64,000 nucleotides of DNA, taken from the NCBI GenBank assembly GCA_020247545.1, contig JADCIX010000034.1:1-64000 (forward strand). Direction: 5' to 3'. The translations under genes were made by a program, and so were the position numbers. This document shows, piece by piece, positions 56,093-64,000 of this stretch. The first letter of the stretch is position 1; each line of letters starts with the position of its first letter. The stretch is from Rhodocyclaceae bacterium (lineage in GTDB: Bacteria; Pseudomonadota; Gammaproteobacteria; Burkholderiales; Usitatibacteraceae). The notes under the pieces were generated by a model, which was not told the origin of the DNA, ran no database searches, and saw only the letters and a list, made by a program, of their open reading frames with translations.

Positions 56093-57873
56093 TGTTTGAA
56101 TCGTTCTATCACCGCGATCAGGGTCGCATTGTCTGGGTTTTCAAGCAGCGCACGCTGCCAAAGTTGTTGCGCATCATCCTTCTTGCCGCTCACCCATAGC
56201 ACTTCGCCGAGATGTGCAGCAATCTCCGGATCGGGACGAATACGATAAGCTCGTCTCAACGTCGCCAATGCGTTTTCAATTTGCTGCATTCGGTACTGTA
56301 CCCAGCCGAGGCTGTCGAGAATGAACGCATCTTCCGGTGCCAACGAGATCGACTTACGGATAAGCCCCAAGGCTTCCGGCAATCGAATATTGCGCTCGGC
56401 CAGCGCGTATCCCAGCGCGTTGTAAGCATGTGCATGGTCGGGCTTGATACGGATCACGATACGAAGGTCGCTCTCCATGTCTGCGAGTCGATTGAGACGA
56501 TCTGCGACCATGGCACGATCGTAACGCAGCGGTACCGATTCAGGCTGTTTAGCCAGCGCAGCGCTCAATACGTCGTATGCTTCCTGTATCGCCCCGTTGT
56601 CGCGCAGCAGTTGTGCTTCGGCTAACACCAGTTGCGTTCTTGATTCTGGCGACTCTAAATCCGCATTCTGCGCATTCTGAAGCAGCTTTCTGCCCGCTTC
56701 AATTCCGTCACGTTTGGCAACAAATCCGGCGGCACGTAGCTTCGCGTTGACAAAGTATTCCCCCTCGCCAACTAGGCGATACCACGCCGAAGCAGCGTCA
56801 ATGTCTTTCTGCCCCTCCGCAGCGAGCCCCAGATTGAAATAAACCGGGTTCTTGTCGCGTGGATCCATATCCAATGTTCGCTTAAGGTCGACAATAGCCG
56901 CGTTCCAGTCCTCGATCTGCAATGAAATCAACGCAGATGCGTAGACCAACTCACCGTCTCTGGGCAACTCCCGTGACGCGCGACGGAACTCTTCCCGGGC
57001 GGGTAGCAGTGACTTGGTGCTGACCAACGAGCGCGCGTAGGCGACCCGGACTTCGGTATCGCGAGGGAACGCCTTCAGATAACCTGCCAAGTACCGGCTC
57101 GCCCGCTCTGCCGCTTCATCATCGTCGGCAGCGCGGATCATCTGCGCTCTCGCAATTACCGCACGCGAAAAACTCGGTTTGCTACTAATCGCCGCTTCAA
57201 TTGATGCAAGCGCGGCATCCAGACGACCGGCAGCATATGCAGTAATGCCGAGCGCAAACTGCGCTTCAGGAACCGCGCCATAGGGCAGCGCTAACTCGGC
57301 CACCAAATTGGCAACCTGATCGCGATCGGAATAGCGGCCCAGCAAGTAAGGCATTTGCAGAAATAATGCAGGGGCGAGCGTTTTATCCTGCAGCCACTGC
57401 GACAGCGTTTCTGCCGCCTGCTCGATGGGTCCTTGTATGCCGACTAGGGCACCGAGTGCTTGGCGTGCTGTGGCTGATTCTGGCTCGAGCGTAATCCACA
57501 GCAACAGCGCCTCGCGAGCTTCAGGGGTCTGCCTTGATTGAAAAGCAATTTCAGCGGCTCGTCGCGCAATTCGCGGGTCACTGGTTTTCTGCGCGAGGTC
57601 CAACATCCCGCGACTCGCCACGACCGGTCGTCCACGTTGACCGGCAATCTCGGACAGCAGATATTGATACAACAGTTGCTCAGCGGAAAGCGTCGGCGGG
57701 GTTTTGTTTCCGCTTGGTGTCGGACTCGCGGGGTCAGCTACAGTCTCTTTCGCCGAGATGCTCTCGGTAGCCCGGGCCTTCGACTTTGGATCCGCAACTT
57801 CAGTCGACCATCCAGACGACGGGTGTATCGCGAGAATACACAGAACAAGGGCGCAAGACGGGAGGTGGTTCAT
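56089..57873 (-). CDS. TPR-repeat exported protein
   Basis: A 594-residue protein. ATG 57873 (MNHLPSC) gives a signal-peptide-like N-terminus (CALVLCILAIHPSSGWS), then a Pro/Ser-rich linker to about residue 65, then many TPR-like helical pairs. The clearest are near residues 205-240 and 460-560, for example AYNALGYALAERNIRLPEAL and AFILDSLGWVQYRMQQIENA. Such proteins upstream of lolB are common in betaproteobacteria and probably act as periplasmic scaffolds for envelope assembly, but the function is unproven. Confidence 0.85.
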   Translation of the reverse strand: MNHLPSCALVLCILAIHPSSGWSTEVADPKSKARATESISAKETVADPASPTPSGNKTPPTLSAEQLLYQYLLSEIAGQRGRPVVASRGMLDLAQKTSDPRIARRAAEIAFQSRQTPEAREALLLWITLEPESATARQALGALVGIQGPIEQAAETLSQWLQDKTLAPALFLQMPYLLGRYSDRDQVANLVAELALPYGAVPEAQFALGITAYAAGRLDAALASIEAAISSKPSFSRAVIARAQMIRAADDDEAAERASRYLAGYLKAFPRDTEVRVAYARSLVSTKSLLPAREEFRRASRELPRDGELVYASALISLQIEDWNAAIVDLKRTLDMDPRDKNPVYFNLGLAAEGQKDIDAASAWYRLVGEGEYFVNAKLRAAGFVAKRDGIEAGRKLLQNAQNADLESPESRTQLVLAEAQLLRDNGAIQEAYDVLSAALAKQPESVPLRYDRAMVADRLNRLADMESDLRIVIRIKPDHAHAYNALGYALAERNIRLPEALGLIRKSISLAPEDAFILDSLGWVQYRMQQIENALATLRRAYRIRPDPEIAAHLGEVLWVSGKKDDAQQLWQRALLENPDNATLIAVIERFKQ

Positions 57874-58025
57874 GCAACTCACATTCAAAGTGATTGAGCG
57901 GGTATTTGACCTGACGTACACTAATCATAACGAATTCGCAGACGAGCGTCACAATCGAACATTTAATGGCAAGAACGGCGCTACGCAACCTAAAACAGAC
58001 TGACGATACCAAGCCTAGATTACGC

Positions 58026-58853
58026 ATGCCTGAGCTACCAGAAGTTGAAACCACCCGGATTGGACTGCTGCCAAAACTTGTCGGTCGGCGTATCCAACGC
58101 GTTGTCGTTCGCGAAGCCCGACTCCGCTGGCCAATCCCTGCCAACATTAGCGTAGAGCTTGAGGGTCGGGTAGTTCGCGATGTTTTGCGACGCGGAAAGT
58201 ACCTTATATGGGACGTGGGAGCTGGTACGCAAGGTGGTTTTTTACTATGTCATTTGGGGATGTCTGGTTCGATGTTTGCGATACCCGCCGGCCGCGCGCC
58301 GGATAAACACGACCATGTTGACCTTCTGCTCGATGACAAGTCAATCATCCGATACCACGACCCGCGCCGCTTCGGCGCGATTCTTTGGATTCCCGGCAAA
58401 ACACCGACCCATTCACTGCTACACAATCTCGGGCCAGAACCGCTCGGGCAAGAGTTCAGTGGCGAGCACCTATTCCAGCGCTCCCGGGGTCGATCATTGA
58501 GTGTTAAGGAGTTCATCATGAATGCGCATATCGTCGTTGGCGTCGGCAATATCTACGCGTCTGAATCGCTATTTGTTGCCGGCGTCAAACCTACTATCGC
58601 CGCCGGCCGGATTTCAAAGGGTCGTTACGATGCACTCGCCGGAGCGATCCGCACAACACTTTCCAACGCGATAGCAGCCGGAGGGTCCAGCCTGCGTAAT
58701 TATGTACAAGCCGACGGTCAACCAGGATATTTTCAGCAACGGACGATGGTCTATGACCGTGCAGGCAAGTGCTGCCGTCGGTGCGATGGCACGATCCGCG
58801 CAATCCGACAAGGGCAACGAAGCACGTTTTTCTGCCCGCGTTGTCAGACATAA
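58026..58853 (+). CDS. mutM: Formamidopyrimidine-DNA glycosylase MutM
   Basis: A 275-residue repair enzyme that removes 8-oxoguanine and nicks the abasic site. The N-terminal proline nucleophile is in MPELPEVE, which fixes the start at ATG 58026 although the frame is open from 57966. H2TH motif elements include HIVVGVGNIYASESLFVAGV. The C-terminal zinc finger has CCRRCDG and FFCPRCQ. It is divergent from the TPR gene. mutY, which often follows, is replaced by a GTPase gene. Confidence 0.97.
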   Translation: MPELPEVETTRIGLLPKLVGRRIQRVVVREARLRWPIPANISVELEGRVVRDVLRRGKYLIWDVGAGTQGGFLLCHLGMSGSMFAIPAGRAPDKHDHVDLLLDDKSIIRYHDPRRFGAILWIPGKTPTHSLLHNLGPEPLGQEFSGEHLFQRSRGRSLSVKEFIMNAHIVVGVGNIYASESLFVAGVKPTIAAGRISKGRYDALAGAIRTTLSNAIAAGGSSLRNYVQADGQPGYFQQRTMVYDRAGKCCRRCDGTIRAIRQGQRSTFFCPRCQT

Positions 58854-58930
58854 TTCTCAAACGTGCTTCGCCGCTATCAGGCCCTTTTCGATTTAATCCC
58901 GCTACAGCTAACTATCACCGATCTGAGTAA

Positions 58931-60910
58931 ATGCAGCCTAGACACGCACTTACCGCCCGGCTAGCGGAGCTTCAGTCCTGGCGTTATGGTGTCACCACGC
59001 AGATCGCGCGTATCGCCGACTTCACCCGCTCCCACGGTTACAGCGACGCTGATACTGAGGCGATTTTCGATCAACTCACCGACAAGGCGAACACTGCGCG
59101 CGTCAAAATCATTTTTGTCGCTGAAGCGGGGCGCGGTAAATCGGAGCTCATCAACGCGCTGTTTTTTTCCGACCTTGGTCGACGCCTTCTCCCGTCGGGC
59201 GCAGCACAGGCCACCCGCTGCATCACCGAAGTAAGGTTCGACAGAGACGAGAGCCCCCACCTACGGGTACTTCCCATCGAATCACGTGAAACCCCGCGCC
59301 GGTTTGCGGATCTTTATGCAGATAGATCCGAGTGGCAGACCATTCCTTTTGCGACAGACGACCCAGAATCAATACGTGTAGCTTTTAGCCTGCTGGCACA
59401 GACCCGCCGCGCCACGGTCGCCGAATCGGTTGCATGGGGACTTCGCGGCAACTCATTGTCCAAACCCCAAAGCGATAGCAACGGTACCGAAGTGCCAAAA
59501 TGGCGATACGCCGTCATCAACTTCCCACACCCGATCCTTAATGCCGGTCTCGTTGTGGTTGATACCCCCGGTATCTCAGTACTTACGGCTGAGCCCGAAT
59601 TCAGCCGAGAGCACATCCCGGCAGCAGACGCGGTATTCGTTGTGTTGGACGCAGCCGAGGGCATTACCAAATCTGACCTCGGGATCTGGCGGGAAACGCT
59701 TGGCAGATCGCGTAATTTCCGAGAGCGCAAAAAGGACGAGTCGAACCAGGCGCGCATCATAGTCGTGAACAAGATTGATCGATTGACATCTCAAGGGCAG
59801 GTGCACACGAAGGAAGCAGATCGCCTGTGGCAGGTAGAAATCGATAAACGTATTCGAGAAGTTGCCGACCTGATGGGAATAGAGTCGAATAGCGTCATTC
59901 CCGTGTCGACCGCGCTTGCTCTACAAGGGTTGTTCAGGAAAGACCAAGATGTACTACTCCGAAGCCGACTCATCCACCTCGAGAGAACGCTCACTGACCA
60001 ACTACCGGCTGATCGGGAGGTCGCTCTAGGTACAAAGATTCTAAATACGTTATCGAGCATACTGGAAAGTGTGCAGGCATCGCTTGACCAAGCGCGATTT
60101 GACGTGCTCACCGGATTAAATGACCTTGGCCAGGTCCGAAAGAAAAATCAAGCAATCACGCAAGCACTTTCACGGGAGACAGACAACAAGCGGGCAAATC
60201 TCGATGCGGCACTAGATGAGTTACGCACAATCAAGGCGATTCACAGCAAACTTTCGAACGAGCTCGCAGAATTGACCAGCCCAACAACTGCGAAGCAAGA
60301 CATTGCCGATACGGCGATGAAAATCACTGCTTCACTCAGGCCGGGCGAGCTACACGACGTCTTGTCGAACTATTTCGCGCTATGCCATCAGCGCATTCGT
60401 GCAATCAACAAGAAACTCGATGAAATTCGTACGCTGTTCGGCAACTTGGGGGAACACCACTTTCGCAAAATTGGTATCGGAAACTTCGAACTACACCCGT
60501 TTGCAACCAATCGATTCCGGTTAGAAATTGACAAAGTCGAAGAAGTCACTGCAACCGAGCTACCCAAGGCGGGTAATGCCCTAGAGCATCACGCTAGTGC
60601 CGTGGCCGAGCAGTTTGAGGCTCTAATTGCAGGCAGGATTGTGCATCTGTTCGAAATCGCGCACCGCGAATCTGCGGCTTGGATGCGCGGCGTGCTCAGC
60701 GCAATCGAGCAGCCTCTGAATGCATTGAATAAACGTCTAGAAGAGCGGGCAACACGCGTCGCGGTGATCCGTTCTGCGGAACTAGATCTGGCGGAGAAGA
60801 TTGCTGAAATTCAGGCCGCGATGGACGTAATCAAGATTAAACATGCCGAGTTAAGCATGCTCCGCAACGGCCTAGAACGTTTCGCCGGGAAGCGCAGTAA
60901 ACGCGACTAG
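58931..60910 (+). CDS. Dynamin-like GTPase
   Basis: A 659-residue large GTPase. G1 is AEAGRGKS (residues 64-71), G3 is DTPG (211-214) and G4 is NKID (280-283), giving an intact G domain with a long insert between G1 and G3. From about 370 to the end it is mostly alpha-helical, with coiled-coil stretches (QALSRETDNKRANLDAALDE) and no clear membrane span. This matches bacterial dynamin-related proteins in outline. The partner and membrane target are unknown. It stands alone between mutM and the convergent ferredoxin gene. Confidence 0.7.
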   Translation: MQPRHALTARLAELQSWRYGVTTQIARIADFTRSHGYSDADTEAIFDQLTDKANTARVKIIFVAEAGRGKSELINALFFSDLGRRLLPSGAAQATRCITEVRFDRDESPHLRVLPIESRETPRRFADLYADRSEWQTIPFATDDPESIRVAFSLLAQTRRATVAESVAWGLRGNSLSKPQSDSNGTEVPKWRYAVINFPHPILNAGLVVVDTPGISVLTAEPEFSREHIPAADAVFVVLDAAEGITKSDLGIWRETLGRSRNFRERKKDESNQARIIVVNKIDRLTSQGQVHTKEADRLWQVEIDKRIREVADLMGIESNSVIPVSTALALQGLFRKDQDVLLRSRLIHLERTLTDQLPADREVALGTKILNTLSSILESVQASLDQARFDVLTGLNDLGQVRKKNQAITQALSRETDNKRANLDAALDELRTIKAIHSKLSNELAELTSPTTAKQDIADTAMKITASLRPGELHDVLSNYFALCHQRIRAINKKLDEIRTLFGNLGEHHFRKIGIGNFELHPFATNRFRLEIDKVEEVTATELPKAGNALEHHASAVAEQFEALIAGRIVHLFEIAHRESAAWMRGVLSAIEQPLNALNKRLEERATRVAVIRSAELDLAEKIAEIQAAMDVIKIKHAELSMLRNGLERFAGKRSKRD

Positions 60911-60940
60911 CACACTCCTGTTGTCGCGCTTTTGTGGTTC

Positions 60941-61728
<788 letters not shown>

Positions 61729-61733
61729 CTATG

Positions 61734-62321
61734 TTAGCCTGCCGAAATTAGTCGAAGCAACCCAAAATGCACCGCGCCCGCCTTTGATACCTTTTCCACG
61801 ACAAACTGGCTGCGGACACTACGCAGCGTCTCGACGACGTTTGCCAACTCGACATAGACAAGCGCATCGTCAGCCAAGTGCGGGACCAGTTGAGCCAAAA
61901 AGGTATCGATCATTGCCGTGGAAAACGGCGGGTCACAAAATGCTATATTAAACTTGGCAGAATTCAGGCGAAGCCATTGACGCACATCTGCATGTACCAC
62001 CTTGCATTGCGCTGCTCCAAGCCGCTGCGCATTACCGGTCAACGACTTGGCTGTTTCCCTGTTAGCCTCACACAAGACCACTTGTTGAGCTCCTCTGGAC
62101 GCCGCTTCAAAGCCGAGCGCGCCGCTGCCTGCAAATGCGTCTAAGCAGATTTGTCCATCAAGCGATTGCCCCAGCCAGTTGAAGAGTGTTTGTTTTACTC
62201 GATCTCCCGTCGGGCGCAACCCTTCTGCGTCGGGGAACGTCAAGAGTCGACTACGCCATTCGCCACCACCAATCCGCACGCTGTTAGCCCGACGTCGTTG
62301 CAATATACGCGAATTGTTCAT
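61734..62321 (-). CDS. rsmD: 16S rRNA m2G966 methyltransferase RsmD
   Basis: A 195-residue SAM-dependent rRNA methylase. RIGGGEWRSRLLTFPD and LRPTGDRVKQTLFNWL open the family, the SAM loop is LDAFAGSGALGFEAASRGA and the catalytic NPPY-type motif is DPPF (CDPPFSTAM). ATG 62321 is preferred over an upstream in-frame ATG at 62462 that would overlap ftsY on the other strand. It is divergent from ftsY, with about 90 bases between. Confidence 0.94.
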   Translation of the reverse strand: MNNSRILQRRRANSVRIGGGEWRSRLLTFPDAEGLRPTGDRVKQTLFNWLGQSLDGQICLDAFAGSGALGFEAASRGAQQVVLCEANRETAKSLTGNAQRLGAAQCKVVHADVRQWLRLNSAKFNIAFCDPPFSTAMIDTFLAQLVPHLADDALVYVELANVVETLRSVRSQFVVEKVSKAGAVHFGLLRLISAG

Positions 62322-62413
62322 GAGACAATTCTCGCACGGTTGCAACCCCTCAACGCTCAGGCCTTGGCCTAGAATGTAGGGGCACTTGGCAGTAAGTTCG
62401 ATTGCTTGGATGA

Positions 62414-63400
62414 TTGTTAAAGGCCCCGTGCTTGTTTTCCTCCTCATCAAAATCCAGTTCAATATCGCCGCCCGTTGAGCCCTCTACAGGCTGGCTGGCG
62501 AGACTGCGCGGTGGTCTCTCCAAAACGCGGGAGCTCCTGAAGACCGACGTCTCCGACCTGTTCGCGCGTAACCCAGCGATTGACGAAGTCTTTTTTGAAG
62601 ACTTGGAAACAGCGTTAATTACCGCCGATGTCGGCGTCCGCGCAACTGCGCGGCTGATCGACAGTCTTAGGCGAGCGCAGCGCGAGAAGAAAATAGTTGA
62701 GCGGGCTGCGCTATACGATGAACTCAAAAACAGTTTGGCCGAGCTAATGTCGCCGCTGGAACGTCCCATGGATACCTCCATCGCTAAGCCCTTTGTAATT
62801 ATGGTCGCAGGTGTAAATGGTGCAGGGAAAACCACGACCATCGGCAAACTCGCAAAGCATTTCCAGTCAGAAGGTCAGAGCGTCTTACTGGCTGCGGGGG
62901 ACACATTTCGTGCTGCAGCAAGGGAACAATTGATGACCTGGGGTGCGCGTAACAACGTCACCGTTATCGCACAACAAGGCGGCGATTCTGCTGCGGTCAT
63001 TTTTGATGCTATTCATGCTGCGAAAGCGCGCGGCATCGATATCGTGTTGGCTGATACTGCTGGCCGACTACCAACGCAGCTTCACCTCATGGAAGAGATC
63101 AAGAAAGTTAAAAGGGTCATCTCCAAAGCCGATCCGTCAGCACCTCACGAGACGCTATTGGTGCTGGATGCAAATACCGGACAGAACGCACTTTCGCAGA
63201 CCAAAGCGTTCGATGATGTACTACAGTTAACCGGACTCGTGGTAACCAAGTTAGACGGCACGGCCAAGGGCGGTATGTTGGCTGGGCTGGCAGCTGAAAG
63301 AGCCGGGCAACCAATACCGGTCAGATTCATTGGAGTAGGCGAATCCATAGATGATTTGAAGCCTTTTGTGGCCAAACAGTTCGTTGATGCATTGTTCTAG
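62414..63400 (+). CDS. ftsY: Signal recognition particle receptor FtsY
   Basis: A 328-residue SRP GTPase that docks ribosome-SRP complexes at the membrane. G1 is GVNGAGKTTTIGKLA, then DTFRAAAREQL, DTAGRLPTQ and TKLDGTAKGG. The N domain begins at about residue 28 (WLARLRGGLSKTRELL). The acidic A domain found in many proteobacteria is reduced to about 25 Ser/Pro-rich residues. The frame opens right after a TGA, so the start must be TTG 62414 or a later codon; no ATG is near. Confidence 0.93.
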   Translation: MLKAPCLFSSSSKSSSISPPVEPSTGWLARLRGGLSKTRELLKTDVSDLFARNPAIDEVFFEDLETALITADVGVRATARLIDSLRRAQREKKIVERAALYDELKNSLAELMSPLERPMDTSIAKPFVIMVAGVNGAGKTTTIGKLAKHFQSEGQSVLLAAGDTFRAAAREQLMTWGARNNVTVIAQQGGDSAAVIFDAIHAAKARGIDIVLADTAGRLPTQLHLMEEIKKVKRVISKADPSAPHETLLVLDANTGQNALSQTKAFDDVLQLTGLVVTKLDGTAKGGMLAGLAAERAGQPIPVRFIGVGESIDDLKPFVAKQFVDALF

Positions 63401-63424
63401 CTGAACCCACCCGACACCACTATT

Positions 63425-64000
63425 TTGATAACTTTTTCCTCGGTTTCGAAGCGCTACGCAAATGGTTATGAGGCGCTGAAAGGTATTTCATTCACCATCG
63501 AAAATGGCGAGATAGTTGTCGTCACGGGCCACTCTGGCGCTGGGAAATCCACGCTGCTGCGTCTTGCAGCCGGCATTGAGTTTGCTTCTACCGGTAACGT
63601 ATTGGTGAACAATCAAAACCTCGCGCAGCTTAAGGAAACCGGCATCTCGGTGTTGCGGCAAAATCTCGGATTGGTGTTCCAGGATCATAAGTTGCTGTTT
63701 GACCGGAACGTCTTTGGAAACGCCGCCCTACCCCTAGAAATCGCTGGGTTTACCCGTATCGAAATCGGCAAGCGTGTTCGCGCCGCCCTCGACAAGGTGG
63801 GCCTGCTCCATCGCGAGAAGGCCGGCCTTGTCTCATTATCAGGTGGTGAACAACAACGATTATGCATTGCACGAGCAATCGTCAACCGTCCTTCGATCCT
63901 GATTGCAGACGAGCCGACTGGCAATCTTGACCAAGCTTATGCGGCAACGATCTTGGATCTTTTCAGAAGTTTTAATCAGGTTGGCGTAACCGTCTTGCTC
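63425..64000 (+). CDS. ftsE: Cell division ABC ATPase FtsE (partial)
   Basis: The first 192 codons of an ABC ATPase that continues past the window edge. It starts at TTG 63425 (MITFSSVSKRYANGYEALKG). Walker A is GHSGAGKST, the signature is LSGGEQQR and Walker B is ILIADEPT. Order ftsY-ftsE is the normal proteobacterial arrangement, with ftsX expected next. FtsEX acts at the septum to activate peptidoglycan hydrolases. Confidence 0.94.
   Translation, partial: MITFSSVSKRYANGYEALKGISFTIENGEIVVVTGHSGAGKSTLLRLAAGIEFASTGNVLVNNQNLAQLKETGISVLRQNLGLVFQDHKLLFDRNVFGNAALPLEIAGFTRIEIGKRVRAALDKVGLLHREKAGLVSLSGGEQQRLCIARAIVNRPSILIADEPTGNLDQAYAATILDLFRSFNQVGVTVLL

Overview
The window looks like a chromosomal segment of a betaproteobacterium, probably Burkholderiales-like. 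The evidence is a complete mraZ-to-ftsZ division and cell wall (dcw) cluster in the proteobacterial order, a Bug-type (TctC-like) solute receptor, and the blocks lolB-ispE-tRNA-Gln-prs-rplY-pth-ychF, yfhL-coaD-rsmD/ftsY-ftsE and DUF3025-pyrC-rsmI. There is no rRNA gene, so genus or family cannot be fixed from the window.

Layout. 1-1400 is accessory DNA: the right end of an IS21-family element that cut into a small exported-protein gene, and a BrnT/BrnA toxin-antitoxin pair with its own operator-promoter. 1406-20660 is the dcw cluster on the minus strand, read from a promoter at about 20640 through mraZ, rsmH, ftsL, ftsI, murE, murF, mraY, murD, ftsW, murG, murC, murB, ddl, ftsQ, ftsA and ftsZ. 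Most junctions overlap as ATGA or TAATG. Three places break the pattern: a three-unit tandem duplication of the murC start, a palindromic MITE-like element between ddl and murB, and a repeat-bearing gap between murD and mraY. 20945-29941 holds a secreted gluzincin-type metallopeptidase, a TauE/SafE transporter, RNase P RNA, a PstS-like protein, DUF3025-pyrC-rsmI, and the divergent lpoA-like-yraN-dolP envelope genes. 30047-37208 is an eight-gene minus-strand cluster for fatty-acid or lipid modification (FAD oxidoreductase, DUF1365, CFA-synthase-like methyltransferase, chalcone-isomerase-like protein, MFS carrier, DUF3833 lipoprotein, SDR, NTF2-like protein). It is divergent from a TetR regulator and a ferritin-like diiron protein. 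38994-43882 carries hldC, a GlcD-type flavoprotein, a SPOR-like protein, birA and a HAD phosphatase. 43883-46745 is repeat-rich, with a Sel1 protein, a tiny membrane protein and a Bug receptor. 47100-50878 carries a VIT-domain membrane protein divergent from a two-component pair resembling the regulators of the proteobacterial dedicated sortase system. 50875-64000 is housekeeping: ychF, pth, rplY, prs, tRNA-Gln, ispE, lolB, a TPR protein, mutM, a dynamin-like GTPase, yfhL, coaD, rsmD, ftsY and the start of ftsE.

Three dispersed sequence families recur. One is a hairpin element of about 50 bp with five copies in intergenic DNA and compensatory stem changes. The second is a leader repeat of about 70 bp that contains the start codons of exported-protein genes. 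The third is the tandem array at the murC start. These, the VIT/two-component locus and the lipid cluster are the most interesting parts of the window.
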